Assembly (NCBI GenBank): GCA_938014915.1
Contig: CALLQQ010000094.1
Span: forward strand, 1-36,859
Source: an uncultured Clostridia bacterium
GTDB taxonomy: Bacteria; Bacillota; Clostridia; Oscillospirales; Ruminococcaceae
Reading direction: 5' to 3'
DNA length: 36,859 bases
Position 1 is the first letter of the stretch. Each line of letters starts with the position of its first letter. The notes beneath the pieces are model-generated. The model ran no database searches. It saw only the letters and a program-made list of their open reading frames with translations, and was not told the origin of the DNA. The position numbers were made by a program, and so were the translations under genes. Shown here one piece after another: positions 7,644-15,740 of this stretch.

Positions 7644-8096
7644 CTATATGTTATTAGAAAATTCATCTCTTTTTAACACTGCTAGGCTATCGGCACGTTC
7701 ATTCTCTGGATGACCTGCGTGTCCTTTTACCCAATTGAATTCGACATCGTGAATATCAGCTAAATCTAGCAACTGCGCCCAAAGATCGGGATTGAGAGCA
7801 TCTTCCTTATTGGAGCGTTTCCACCCCTTTGCCCTCCATCCTTTTGCCCAGCCGTTCACCATGGCATCGACGATATATTTACTATCCGTATAGACTTTTA
7901 CCTTGCACGGGAATTTCAGGGCTTGAAGTCCACGAATCACGGCAGTTAATTCCATGCGGTTGTTCGTTGTTGCCGCTTCCCCGCCGGATAGCACCTTCTC
8001 ATGTTCGCCAAATTGCAAAATTGCACCCCAGCCGCCGGGACCGGGATTCCCACTGCAAGCACCATCTGTATATAATAAAACTGGCTTTTTCGCCAT
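7644..8096 (-). CDS. rnhA: Ribonuclease HI
   Basis: Cleaves the RNA strand of RNA-DNA hybrids, for example R-loops and replication primers. The 150-residue protein has the full catalytic set: Asp11 (YTDGACSGNPG), Glu49 (NNRMEL), Asp71 (YTDSKY) and Asp136, with the flexible-loop histidine in KGHAGHPENERAD. The basic handle region KGWRAKGWKR is present, as in the Escherichia coli enzyme. The ATG at 8096 is preferred because AAAGGCGG lies eight bases upstream; the in-frame GTG at 8114 overlaps that site. It lies between the end of the alpha operon and iscS; no clear promoter of its own was found. Confidence 0.95.
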   Translation of the reverse strand: MAKKPVLLYTDGACSGNPGPGGWGAILQFGEHEKVLSGGEAATTNNRMELTAVIRGLQALKFPCKVKVYTDSKYIVDAMVNGWAKGWRAKGWKRSNKEDALNPDLWAQLLDLADIHDVEFNWVKGHAGHPENERADSLAVLKRDEFSNNI

Positions 8097-8148
8097 TGTT
8101 ATACCGCCTTTCACCGATGTAGGTAATCCTCTAATCTTTTTTGCACTC

Positions 8149-8265
8149 AGCCCCCCTTAGACATTGGTCTAAGGGGGGCTCGTTTAGGTGTTGAACGCAT
8201 TTTAAAAATCCTCATTAATTTTAATGAAAACTCCTGCAAAATACAGTCGTCCTAATTTTTAAAAT
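8149..8265 (-). terminator. Structured region downstream of rplQ, probable end of the alpha operon
   Basis: Two inverted repeats fill most of the rplQ-rnhA gap. An 11-bp AT-rich pair (ATTTTAAAAAT, 8199-8209, and its complement 8255-8265) comes first in transcription, enclosing a smaller palindrome at 8213-8226. Then comes a very stable 14-bp hairpin with a six-C/six-G core and a 4-nt loop (8149-8180). Neither is followed by a good T run on the minus strand, so termination may be inefficient or the structures may protect the 3' end. Confidence 0.55.
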
Positions 8266-8300
8266 ACGCATCAAGTACATTATTCACCTTAGGCAGTGCA

Positions 8301-8642
8301 TTATACTAATTCAATAATTGCCATCTCTGCTGCGTCACCACGACGGGGACCGATTTTAACTATGCGTGTGTATCCGCCATTGACGTCCTTGTATTTCGGT
8401 GCAATTTCATCAAATAGCTTCTTCACGACATCTTCCTTAGTCACATAGCTAAGAACCTGACGCTTGGAGTGTAGTGTATTATCTTTACCTAAAGTAATCA
8501 TCTTTTCAGTCATTGAGCGAACCTCTTTCGCTCTTGAAACAGTGGTTTCAATTTTGCCTTCTTCCAGCAAAAATGTAACCATTGCTCTTAGCATTGCCTT
8601 TCTATGATCGGAGGCTCTGCCGAGTTTCCTTGTGCCTGGCAT
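8301..8642 (-). CDS. rplQ: 50S ribosomal protein L17
   Basis: Large-subunit protein near the exit-tunnel end of the ribosome. It has 113 residues with the characteristic start MPGTRKLGRASDHR and the motif ITLGKDNTLHSKRQ, and a C-terminal GPRRGDAAEMAIIELV, all standard for bacterial L17. The ATG at 8642 and an in-frame TTG at 8645 are both within reach of AAGGAG; the ATG fits the family. It is the last gene of the alpha operon, 22 nt after rpoA, and is followed by the hairpin-rich gap at 8149-8265. Confidence 0.97.
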   Translation of the reverse strand: MPGTRKLGRASDHRKAMLRAMVTFLLEEGKIETTVSRAKEVRSMTEKMITLGKDNTLHSKRQVLSYVTKEDVVKKLFDEIAPKYKDVNGGYTRIVKIGPRRGDAAEMAIIELV

Positions 8643-8664
8643 CAAAATTCACTCCTTATTGTTT

Positions 8665-9624
8665 TCAATTATCCTCTTCAGTACGCAAGCTTAAATCAAG
8701 CGATTCAAGTTTAGACGTAACTTCTTCAAAGGATTTTTTACCGAGGTTCCTTACCTTCATCATATCTTCTTGAGTTCTGCTGATGAGGTCTTCAACGGTG
8801 TTAATTCCTGCACGCTTCAAGCAATTGAAAGAACGCACAGATAAGTCAAGTTCCTCAATAGTCATCTCTAGGACTTTCTCTTTGCCCTTATCATCTTTTT
8901 CAACCATCATTTCCGTTTGAGCGGCTTCTTCCGATAGGTCGATGAATAGATTGAGATGTTCGTTGAGAACTTTTGCTCCGAGCGATACAGCTTCCTTAGC
9001 AGAGATTGTTCCATTCGTCCAAATCTCAATGGTGAGCTTATCATAGTCTGTAATCTGCCCTACACGTGTATTTTCAACGGTGTAGTTAACTTTTGATACA
9101 GGCGTATATATGCTATCGACTGGGATTAGCCCAATTACGGTTGACTGCATTAATTGCTTATTGCGTTCTGCCGTAACATAGCCGCGTCCTTTGTCAATCG
9201 TTATCTCCATATATAGCTTCGCCCCTGCTCCTAGTGTTGCAATATGCATACCAGGATCGAGAATCTCAACTTCAGAATCAGTTTTAATATCGCCAGCAGT
9301 TACTTCGCATTCACCCTCTGCCTCGATATAGACTGTCTTAGGACCTTCTCCGTACAATTTTGCGGTCAGCCCTTTAATGTTAAGGATTATCTCGGTAACA
9401 TCTTCCTTAACACCCGGGATTGTTGAAAATTCATGAAGAATTCCGTCAATCTTAACAGATGTAACGGCATAACCGTGAAGCGAGGAGAGCAGCACACGCC
9501 TTAGACTATTACCTAAGGTGGTCCCATAGCCACGCTCAAGAGGCTCAAGAGTAAATACCCCATAGGTACCGTCCGACTTGAGCTTCACTATCTCGATTTC
9601 TGGCTTTTCTATCTTTTCAAGCAT
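8665..9624 (-). CDS. rpoA: DNA-directed RNA polymerase subunit alpha
   Basis: Assembles the RNA polymerase core through its N-terminal domain and contacts UP elements and activators through its C-terminal domain. The open frame starts at 9669, but AGGAGG just above the ATG at 9624 gives a 319-residue protein beginning MLEKIEKPEIE. The N-terminal dimerisation motif LGNSLRRVLLSSLHGYAV and the C-terminal helix-hairpin-helix region LDLSVRSFNCLKRAGINTVEDL are intact. A 90-nt spacer separates it from rpsD, one of the longest in the cluster, so separate translation control is possible. Confidence 0.98.
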   Translation of the reverse strand: MLEKIEKPEIEIVKLKSDGTYGVFTLEPLERGYGTTLGNSLRRVLLSSLHGYAVTSVKIDGILHEFSTIPGVKEDVTEIILNIKGLTAKLYGEGPKTVYIEAEGECEVTAGDIKTDSEVEILDPGMHIATLGAGAKLYMEITIDKGRGYVTAERNKQLMQSTVIGLIPVDSIYTPVSKVNYTVENTRVGQITDYDKLTIEIWTNGTISAKEAVSLGAKVLNEHLNLFIDLSEEAAQTEMMVEKDDKGKEKVLEMTIEELDLSVRSFNCLKRAGINTVEDLISRTQEDMMKVRNLGKKSFEEVTSKLESLDLSLRTEEDN

Positions 9625-9714
9625 TAAAAACCCTCCTGTTTCGCTGTCAAATTTACGTTTTCGCCCCAAAAGCTATATGCCAAAAGGGCTGCGACAATAG
9701 GCTTCCAACCGTCA

Positions 9715-10314
9715 TTATTTTGAGTAAAGCTCGACGATTAAGTGTTCCTCTACTTCATAATCGATATCTTCACGATTAGGTAAGCGGCTAATTGTGCATG
9801 AAGAATTCTCTTTATTCATATCGATCCATAGAGGAACAATTCTTCCTTTAGTGGATTCGATAATTTCTTTAAACTTTACACTATTTTTGCTTTTATCCCT
9901 TAGTGATATTACATCACCTTCTGCAACTCTATATGAAGGAATATCCACTCTTGCGCCATTAACGTCAAAATGCCCATGTACGACGAGGAGTCTTGCCTCT
10001 CTACGTGTCATAGCTAGACCCATTCTGAAAACGACATTATCAAGTCTTGTTTCAAGCATTGATAGTAGATTCTCACCTGCTACACCTTCAGTTTTGGCAG
10101 CTATTTCAAAATATTTGCGGAAGGGCTTTTCCAGCATTCCGTAAATGAACTTAACTTTTTGCTTCTCTTTTAGCTGAAGTCCATATTCAGAATCCTTTCT
10201 CCTTCTTCTATTATCCTGTACATTTCTTTTTGTTTCCTTAGAAATACCCATTACCATTGGGCTGATTCCAAGTGCCTTACATCTTTTTAAGATAGGCTCT
10301 CTATTTCTTGCCAT
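9715..10314 (-). CDS. rpsD: 30S ribosomal protein S4
   Basis: Primary 16S rRNA-binding protein that nucleates 30S body assembly; in several bacteria it also represses its own operon. It has 199 residues. The N-terminal third lacks the four-cysteine zinc site (only one cysteine, Cys12), so it is the zinc-independent form. The core motif YGLQLKEKQKVKFIYG and the S4 RNA-binding domain starting MLETRLDNVVFRMG are clear. It follows rpsK by 28 nt. No specific S4-binding leader could be recognised. Confidence 0.97.
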   Translation of the reverse strand: MARNREPILKRCKALGISPMVMGISKETKRNVQDNRRRRKDSEYGLQLKEKQKVKFIYGMLEKPFRKYFEIAAKTEGVAGENLLSMLETRLDNVVFRMGLAMTRREARLLVVHGHFDVNGARVDIPSYRVAEGDVISLRDKSKNSVKFKEIIESTKGRIVPLWIDMNKENSSCTISRLPNREDIDYEVEEHLIVELYSK

Positions 10315-10342
10315 ATAAGTTTACACCTCCTATTGTTATAAA

Positions 10343-10747
10343 TTAAACGCGTCTTCTCTTAGGAGGACGACATCCATTATGAGGAATTGGAGTAACGTCT
10401 TTAATCAACCTTACTTCTAATCCCGCCGATTGCAATGCTCTGATTGCCGCTTCTCTCCCTGAGCCCGGTCCTTTTACAAATACTTCTACTGTCTTTAGAC
10501 CATGCTCCATTGCCGCCTTTGCAGCTACTTCAGCCGCAGTCTGTGCAGCGAATGGTGTTGATTTCTTTGAGCCCCTAAAGCCAAGTCCACCAGCACTTGC
10601 CCATGAAAGAGCATTCCCTTGAACATCCGTGATAGTAACTATCGTATTGTTAAAGGTTGACTGAATATGAACAGATCCACTCTCAATGTTCTTACGCTCA
10701 CGACGTTTTCTTGAGGTAGCTGTTTTCTTTACGCCCTTAGTCGACAT
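10343..10747 (-). CDS. rpsK: 30S ribosomal protein S11
   Basis: Platform protein of the small subunit near the mRNA exit and the anti-Shine-Dalgarno helix. It has 134 residues with a basic N-terminal extension (KRRERKNIESG), the conserved HIQSTFNNTIVTITD segment, the FRGSKKSTPFAAQ motif and the C-terminal HNGCRPPKRRRV. It lies 18 nt behind rpsM within the alpha operon. Confidence 0.98.
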   Translation of the reverse strand: MSTKGVKKTATSRKRRERKNIESGSVHIQSTFNNTIVTITDVQGNALSWASAGGLGFRGSKKSTPFAAQTAAEVAAKAAMEHGLKTVEVFVKGPGSGREAAIRALQSAGLEVRLIKDVTPIPHNGCRPPKRRRV

Positions 10748-10765
10748 ATATTCTCTCCTCTCCCA

Positions 10766-11134
10766 TTACTTCTTCTTGTTTGCCATTGTCTTTTTAGGTC
10801 CTTTGCGACCTCTTGCATTCGTTTTTGTACGTTGACCCCTAACTGGTAGTCCTGTACGGTGACGAACACCACGGTAGCATCCGATCTCTACAAGTATTTT
10901 TACATTTAGAGCAGTGTTCCTTCTTAGATCACCCTCAACCATATAACCCTTGTCAATTGCATCACGCAATTTTGAAACGTCGTCCTCGCTTAGATCTCTA
11001 CATCTAATATTCGGGTCTACTCCCGCTATTTCAAGGATTTCGTTTGCTGATTTACGACCAATACCATAAATATAGGTTAGACCAATCTCTACCCTTTTCT
11101 CATTTGGTAAGTCTACACCGGCAATACGTGCCAT
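10766..11134 (-). CDS. rpsM: 30S ribosomal protein S13
   Basis: Head protein of the small subunit that contacts the P-site tRNA and forms the B1 bridge with L5. It has 122 residues, opening MARIAGVDLPNEKRVEIGL, with the helix-turn pattern YGIGRKSANEIL and a very basic tail (RTKTNARGRKGPKKT) that reaches toward the P site. It is 26 nt downstream of rpmJ and has a GGAGGT ribosome binding site. Confidence 0.98.
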   Translation of the reverse strand: MARIAGVDLPNEKRVEIGLTYIYGIGRKSANEILEIAGVDPNIRCRDLSEDDVSKLRDAIDKGYMVEGDLRRNTALNVKILVEIGCYRGVRHRTGLPVRGQRTKTNARGRKGPKKTMANKKK

Positions 11135-11160
11135 TTAGTTGCACCTCCATTTAATAAATG

Positions 11161-11274
11161 TTAGCCCTGACGTTGCTTATGCTTTGGATTTGAGCAAATT
11201 ACCACAACTCTGCCTTTGCGCTTGATAACTTTGCACTTTTCACACATAGGCTTAACCGAAGGTCTTACTTTCAT
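11161..11274 (-). CDS. rpmJ: 50S ribosomal protein L36
   Basis: Small zinc-binding large-subunit protein, 37 residues. It begins MKVRPSVKPMCEKCKVIKRK and continues GRVVVICSNPKHKQRQG. Cys11, Cys14, Cys27 and His32 form the C3H zinc site of the zinc-dependent type. GGAGG precedes the ATG. It sits between infA and rpsM as in most Firmicutes, after an 83-nt spacer that holds two tetraloop hairpins. Confidence 0.98.
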   Translation of the reverse strand: MKVRPSVKPMCEKCKVIKRKGRVVVICSNPKHKQRQG

Positions 11275-11298
11275 TTGAAATACCTCCTATTTCTTTAC

Positions 11299-11331
11299 GG
11301 CAGTATAAACTGCCCCAGCGGCAATAGCCGC
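11299..11331 (-). other. Tandem tetraloop hairpins in the infA-rpmJ spacer
   Basis: Within an 83-nt spacer, long for this operon, two perfect short stems lie back to back: GCGGC/GCCGC (11318-11331) and GGCAGT/ACTGCC (11299-11314), each with a 4-nt loop. Neither is followed by a T run or hides the rpmJ ribosome binding site, so mRNA processing or stability is more likely than termination. Confidence 0.45.
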
Positions 11332-11357
11332 AAAATCTATCTTCCTGAAGCTATCTT

Positions 11358-11576
11358 TTACTTCGCTCTCCAGGTAATTCTTCCTTTTGTAAGGTCGTAC
11401 GGTGACATTTCAACCGTAACCTTATCACCGGGCAGGATGCGAATATAGTGCATTCTTAGCTTGCCCGATACATGGGCTAGAATTTTATGCCCATTCTCAA
11501 GCTCAACCTGAAAATTAGCGTTGGGCAATGCCTCAACTACTGTGCCTTCTACTTCAATGATATCCTCTTTTGACAA
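11358..11576 (-). CDS. infA: Translation initiation factor IF-1, TTG start
   Basis: Binds the 30S A site and works with IF-2 and IF-3 in start-site selection. The OB-fold sequence SKEDIIEVEGTVVEALPNANF through the C-terminal LTKGRITWRAK is typical. The frame can be extended to 11615, but only the TTG at 11576 gives the standard 72 residues. It is preceded by GGGGAGG (11585-11591) at eight bases, so the gene almost certainly begins with TTG. It is 17 nt behind the KOW-protein gene. Confidence 0.95.
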   Translation of the reverse strand: MSKEDIIEVEGTVVEALPNANFQVELENGHKILAHVSGKLRMHYIRILPGDKVTVEMSPYDLTKGRITWRAK

Positions 11577-11593
11577 GCTCAATACCTCCCCTA

Positions 11594-11848
11594 CTAAAAA
11601 GGCTTCGGCTGACATGGATTGAATCTTGAAAGACTGCTCCTCAACCTCTTATTTGTCATGCCGTCCAATTCTAATATTGTAGTAGTCACTTTTACATGGA
11701 TTGGATTCTTGCGTTTTGGTTTTTCGATCTTTCGCCTTTTGCCATCGGCAATATATACAACACCATCCGAGATATCTACCACTGTGTAGAAACTCCCTTT
11801 ATCGTGACCTGCTACTGATTTAACTACCATTCCCTTGACAATTTCCAT
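11594..11848 (-). CDS. KOW-domain RNA-binding protein (L14e/L6e-like)
   Basis: An 84-residue protein beginning MEIVKGMVVKSVAGHDKG, which matches the KOW motif of a small clostridial RNA-binding family resembling eukaryotic/archaeal L14e. The middle DGKRRKIEKPKRKNP is strongly basic. The ATG at 11848 has an AAAGGAGG site; the longer frame to 11890 overlaps the end of map and is unlikely. Its fixed place between map and infA in Clostridia suggests a ribosome-linked role, but the function is not established. Confidence 0.85.
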   Translation of the reverse strand: MEIVKGMVVKSVAGHDKGSFYTVVDISDGVVYIADGKRRKIEKPKRKNPIHVKVTTTILELDGMTNKRLRSSLSRFNPCQPKPF

Positions 11849-11861
11849 GCAACTGCCTCCT

Positions 11862-12611
11862 TTATGGTTTGGTGAGAATAACCGCACCATCGGATGTTAT
11901 CGCAATTGTATGTTCAAAATGTGCAGAAAGACTGCCGCTTGCGGTTTTGACCGTCCATTTATCCGGCATGATTAGAATATCTTCCCCGACTAAATTAATC
12001 ATCGGTTCAATAGCTATTGTCATGCCTTCAACTAGGCGGGGTCCTCTGCCTGCCACCCCATAATTCGGAACATCGGGCGGCTCGTGTAAGTCTGCGCCAA
12101 CTCCATGACCAACAAATTTCTTAACTACACCTAGCGAATGTGCCGTTGCATGTCTTTCAATGGCGCTGGATATATCGCCAATTCTTGCCCCCGGCGTCGC
12201 CTGCTCAATGCCTTTATATAAACATTCCTGTGTAATTTGAAGTAATTTGCTCGCATCTTGTGAAATCTCACCCACCGCAAAAGTATAGGCATTATCACCG
12301 TGGAAGCCATCATAATATGCACCTACATCAACACTGACGATGTCGCCGGATCTTATAATCCTGCGCCGTGATGGTATCCCGTGGATAACTTCATCATTGA
12401 TTGAAATACATGCTGAACCCTTGAATCCGCCATATCCTAGGAAAGATGGTTTCGCCCCGCAGGATACGATGAATTTATTGATGATATTATCAAGCTCTTT
12501 CGTGCTCATACCATCGCCGATTGACTTCCCAGCAACTTCTAAAGCTTGCGCTGAAATCCTGCAAGCCTCTCTCATTCTTTTAATTTGCGATGCGCTCTTA
12601 ATTGGAATCAT
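11862..12611 (-). CDS. map: Methionine aminopeptidase, type I
   Basis: Removes the initiator methionine from nascent proteins with a dinuclear metal site. The 249-residue protein has the five ligands in order: two aspartates in VDVGAYYDGFHGDNAYTF, His in GHGVG, Glu in IEPM and Glu in HFEHTIAI. It lacks the N-terminal zinc/SH3 linker extension, as usual for type Ia. Its ATG directly abuts the adk stop codon (no intervening base), implying coupled translation. Confidence 0.97.
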   Translation of the reverse strand: MIPIKSASQIKRMREACRISAQALEVAGKSIGDGMSTKELDNIINKFIVSCGAKPSFLGYGGFKGSACISINDEVIHGIPSRRRIIRSGDIVSVDVGAYYDGFHGDNAYTFAVGEISQDASKLLQITQECLYKGIEQATPGARIGDISSAIERHATAHSLGVVKKFVGHGVGADLHEPPDVPNYGVAGRGPRLVEGMTIAIEPMINLVGEDILIMPDKWTVKTASGSLSAHFEHTIAITSDGAVILTKP

Positions 12612-13244
12612 TTATGCCTCAACCGCCTCTAAAGTTAACTTAGTCGTGTCGGCAACTTCTTCTTGCCCAACAACTGTAACGAGTTTGCCTTGCTTTTCGT
12701 AATATCCCTTTAGCGGAGCGGTCTGCTCATGGTAAACCTTTAGACGTTGTGCAACTGTATCGGGATGATCGTCCTTACGCAGAACGGTATTCCCGCCGCA
12801 GCTATCACATTTGTCCTCTACTTTTGTTGGCTTATATACAGTGTGATATGATGAACCGCATGATTCACATACACGCCTACCCGATAATCTTTGTCTAATC
12901 TTCTCATCGGGAACAAATATTTCGATAACCTTGTCTATATTTACGCCCATTCCATCCAGTGCCTGGGCTTGAGCGACAGTTCTTGGGAATCCATCAAGAA
13001 TAAATCCATTCTTACAATCATCATCTTGTAGACGCTCTTTTATGATGCCGATTACCACTTCATCAGGGACAAGTCCACCGCCATCCATGTAGGATTTTGC
13101 CTCCAGCCCTGTTTTAGTGCCATTCTTAATTGCCTCACGAATAATGTTGCCCGTCGAGATAGCAGGTATACCGAGCTTATTGCAAATTGCTTCAGCCTGT
13201 GTACCTTTTCCTGCGCCGGGAGCGCCCAGTAATATTAAGTTCAT
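12612..13244 (-). CDS. adk: Adenylate kinase with zinc-binding lid
   Basis: Converts AMP and ATP to two ADP, in the cytosol. The 210-residue protein has the P-loop GAPGAGKGT at residues 7-15, the AMP-binding LDGFPRTVAQA, and a long lid carrying a four-cysteine zinc site (CESCG and CDSCG), the form found in Gram-positive bacteria. It sits between secY (23 nt upstream) and map, the usual Firmicute arrangement. Confidence 0.98.
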   Translation of the reverse strand: MNLILLGAPGAGKGTQAEAICNKLGIPAISTGNIIREAIKNGTKTGLEAKSYMDGGGLVPDEVVIGIIKERLQDDDCKNGFILDGFPRTVAQAQALDGMGVNIDKVIEIFVPDEKIRQRLSGRRVCESCGSSYHTVYKPTKVEDKCDSCGGNTVLRKDDHPDTVAQRLKVYHEQTAPLKGYYEKQGKLVTVVGQEEVADTTKLTLEAVEA

Positions 13245-13267
13245 TCTAACTATTCCCCCACCTTTTT

Positions 13268-14554
13268 TTATTCAAGGAATCCCTTATGGTGACGCATCAT
13301 CATTTGAGATTCAAGTGTGCGAACTGTCTCAAGTGCTACACCAACAACGATAAGTATTGATGTTCCTCCTAGAGCAATATTCAGCCCCGATGCCGCTGTG
13401 AAGAAAATCGGCGTAACGGCAATAACACCAAGGAATATTGCGCCAAGTAGAGTAATTTTCGATAGCACTTTGGTAATGAAATCCGACGTTGGCTTACCAG
13501 GACGAATTCCCGGAATACCACCATTGTTTTTACGGAGATTATTGGCAATTTCTATCGGATTATACTGAGTTGCTACATAGAAGTAGTTAAATCCTATAAT
13601 TAAGAAGAAATAAATCACCGCATAAAGTATCGAATGTGTGCTGAACAGTCTCATGAATTTCCATCCGAAACTGCCTACTTCGGGTCTTGTGAATTGTGCA
13701 ATAGTGCTAGGAATTGACATGAGTGACATAGCAAATATAATTGGCATAACACCACTCATCGCTACCTTAATAGGTATGTGCGTACTTTGTCCTCCATACA
13801 TTTTTCTCCCAACTACACGCTTAGCATACTGAATTGGTATGCGGCGCTCTGCATTCGTCATTAAAACGATGAATGCAATCATAGCTAGAAATAGCACTAA
13901 TACGATCGGAACAAGTATAGCATTCTTCGCTGGATTTAGCTTAACGGAATTAATCAGTGTGATAATGCCCGACGGACCTCTCGATACAATCGATGCAAAT
14001 AAAATCATGGATATTCCGTTGCCAATGCCTTTTTCATTAATGCGTTCACCCAGCCAAATTATGAGTGATGCACCAGCAGTAAATGCTGAAATGATGATTA
14101 TCGCCGCAAATACACCATCGAAACCTTTAGTGTAATCAACAGCGCCCTGACTCTTTAGAGTTAGGTAGAATCCTATTGCCATTACAAGACCAATGCCTAG
14201 GGCAACGAATCGTGTAATCTTATTAATTTTCTTCTTGCCCTCTTCGCCTTCCTTCGCCATTCTCTCAAGTGGAGGAATTGCGACAGTGAGCAAGTTCATG
14301 ATAATAGAAGCGTTAATATACGGTGTTATCGATAGAGCAAATATCGTTGCTCGTGAAAACGATCCACCTGTTATTACGTCAAAATAACCGAATAAACTCC
14401 CACTTTCACTTACCATTGCCGATAAAGCACTTGGATCCAAAAACGGAACAGGAATTGCGGAACCAATGCGGAATATGATAATGATAGCAAGTGTGTAAAG
14501 AAGTTTCTTCCTTAAATCTTGAATTTTCCAAGCATTTCTGAAGGTCTCAAACAC
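13268..14554 (-). CDS. secY: Protein translocase subunit SecY
   Basis: Channel-forming subunit of the SecYEG translocon in the cytoplasmic membrane. The 428-residue protein has ten predicted membrane helices, a plug-region motif GYFDVITGGSFSRATIFALSI and the cytoplasmic loop with ERINEKGIGNG. The C-terminal RTLESQMMMRHHKGFLE is also conserved. The start is GTG at 14554, immediately after the rplO stop, with GAGGTGAT nine bases upstream. SecE and SecG are not in the window. Confidence 0.98.
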   Translation of the reverse strand: MFETFRNAWKIQDLRKKLLYTLAIIIIFRIGSAIPVPFLDPSALSAMVSESGSLFGYFDVITGGSFSRATIFALSITPYINASIIMNLLTVAIPPLERMAKEGEEGKKKINKITRFVALGIGLVMAIGFYLTLKSQGAVDYTKGFDGVFAAIIIISAFTAGASLIIWLGERINEKGIGNGISMILFASIVSRGPSGIITLINSVKLNPAKNAILVPIVLVLFLAMIAFIVLMTNAERRIPIQYAKRVVGRKMYGGQSTHIPIKVAMSGVMPIIFAMSLMSIPSTIAQFTRPEVGSFGWKFMRLFSTHSILYAVIYFFLIIGFNYFYVATQYNPIEIANNLRKNNGGIPGIRPGKPTSDFITKVLSKITLLGAIFLGVIAVTPIFFTAASGLNIALGGTSILIVVGVALETVRTLESQMMMRHHKGFLE

Positions 14555-14995
14555 TTATATCACCTCAGCCTTTCCGCCTGCCTTCTCGATCTTATCCTTC
14601 GCTGTCTTTGAATATGCCTTCACTTTAACCGTGAGTTTCTTTGTTAGTTCGCCATCGCCAAGCACCTTTATACCGTCCAGGGGCTTTTTGACGAGTCCTG
14701 CCGCTAATATAGCATCTGTATCTATCTCTTCACCATCTTTAAAAACATTGAGTGCGTCGATACTTACTGTTGCATATTTAGTAGCAAAAATGTTCGTAAA
14801 TCCTCTTTTGGGAACACGTCTTTGAAGTGGCATTTGCCCACCTTCAAATCCTGGCTTCATCGAATAGCCGGATCTGGCTTTTTGCCCTTTATGCCCTTTG
14901 CCAGCAGTTTTCCCTAGGCCCGAACCATGCCCTCTACCCTTGCGCTTAACATCCTTAGTGGAGTTAGCGGCAGGGGACATTTCGTGTAATCTCAT
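14555..14995 (-). CDS. rplO: 50S ribosomal protein L15
   Basis: Late-assembly large-subunit protein. It has 146 residues from the ATG at 14995 (GGGAGG eight bases upstream), beginning MRLHEMSPAANS, with the basic glycine-rich stretch KRKGRGHGSGLGKTAGKGHKG and FEGGQMPLQRRVPKRGF. An in-frame GTG at 15004 lies too close to the ribosome binding site. It abuts secY without a gap. Confidence 0.97.
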   Translation of the reverse strand: MRLHEMSPAANSTKDVKRKGRGHGSGLGKTAGKGHKGQKARSGYSMKPGFEGGQMPLQRRVPKRGFTNIFATKYATVSIDALNVFKDGEEIDTDAILAAGLVKKPLDGIKVLGDGELTKKLTVKVKAYSKTAKDKIEKAGGKAEVI

Positions 14996-15034
14996 TGCTT
15001 GCACCTCCCTCTAGAAACTGGATATCAGAAGCAA

Positions 15035-15211
15035 TTATGCTTCCGTCACCTCAATTAGATGACTAATTGCAGCTATTTTACCTTTAGTTGCTTCATTATC
15101 AGGTTGAGTTACCACATCACGAATTTTCTTTAGTCCAAGTGAATGAGCCGTAGCAATTTGCTTTTTACTTTTACCTGATAGACTTCTAACAAGTTTAATC
15201 TTAAGTGCCAT
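15035..15211 (-). CDS. rpmD: 50S ribosomal protein L30
   Basis: A 58-residue large-subunit protein read directly from the minus strand. It begins MALKIKLVRSLSGKSKKQ, continues with IATAHSLGLKKIRDVV and ends HLIEVTEA. The compact alpha-beta L30 fold and the position between rpsE and rplO are standard. AGGAGG lies eight bases above the ATG. It follows rpsE by 12 nt. Confidence 0.97.
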   Translation of the reverse strand: MALKIKLVRSLSGKSKKQIATAHSLGLKKIRDVVTQPDNEATKGKIAAISHLIEVTEA

Positions 15212-15223
15212 TGTTCATTCCTC

Positions 15224-15724
15224 CTAACCTAGAATATCTTCAACGTTTTTACCTCTAATTTGCGCAACTTCTTCAGCTGTTCTCAATGCAGCCAGTCCCT
15301 CAATCGTTGCTCTTACAACGTTGTTAGGATTGTTTGAGCGAAGTGATTTTGTTCTTATATCCTTGATGCCTGCCGTCTCAATAACAGCACGAACCGGACC
15401 ACCCGCAATAACTCCCGTACCAGGACCAGCAGGCTTCATTAGAACTCTACCTGCACCGAATTCGCCAATTATTTCATGAGGAATTGTTGTTCCTCTAACT
15501 GCGACTTTGATTAGATTTTTCTTTGCATTCTGTATCGCCTTACGAATTGCGTCTGAAATTTCACTCGATTTGCCCGTTCCATAGCCAACGATGCCATTGC
15601 CATCGCCAACTACAACTAAAGCTGAGAACTTAATAATTCTTCCACCTTTAACCGTCTTAGCAACACGATTATAGGTAACCAGCCTTTCTTCAAGATCAAG
15701 TGTTGATGCATCTATCATTGCCAA
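15224..15724 (-). CDS. rpsE: 30S ribosomal protein S5, probable TTG start
   Basis: Small-subunit protein important for decoding accuracy and mRNA unwinding. The 166-residue form begins at TTG 15724, seven bases after GGAGGG; the in-frame ATG at 15718 is 13 bases away and less well placed. The double-stranded RNA-binding part (NRVAKTVKGGRIIKFSALVVVGDG) and the C-terminal domain (EFGAGRVLMKPAGPGTGVIAGG) are complete. It follows rplR by 16 nt. Confidence 0.96.
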   Translation of the reverse strand: MAMIDASTLDLEERLVTYNRVAKTVKGGRIIKFSALVVVGDGNGIVGYGTGKSSEISDAIRKAIQNAKKNLIKVAVRGTTIPHEIIGEFGAGRVLMKPAGPGTGVIAGGPVRAVIETAGIKDIRTKSLRSNNPNNVVRATIEGLAALRTAEEVAQIRGKNVEDILG

Positions 15725-15740
15725 AAGTATACCCTCCCCT

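Noticed and set aside
9625..9714. Hairpin between rpsD and rpoA as an S4-binding site
   Set aside because: Only a 4-bp GCCC/GGGC pairing around two CCAAAAG repeats is visible; too weak to call.
11577..11615. Longer infA starting at an upstream codon
   Set aside because: It would overlap the KOW gene and place the Shine-Dalgarno inside the protein; IF-1 is 72 residues from the TTG.
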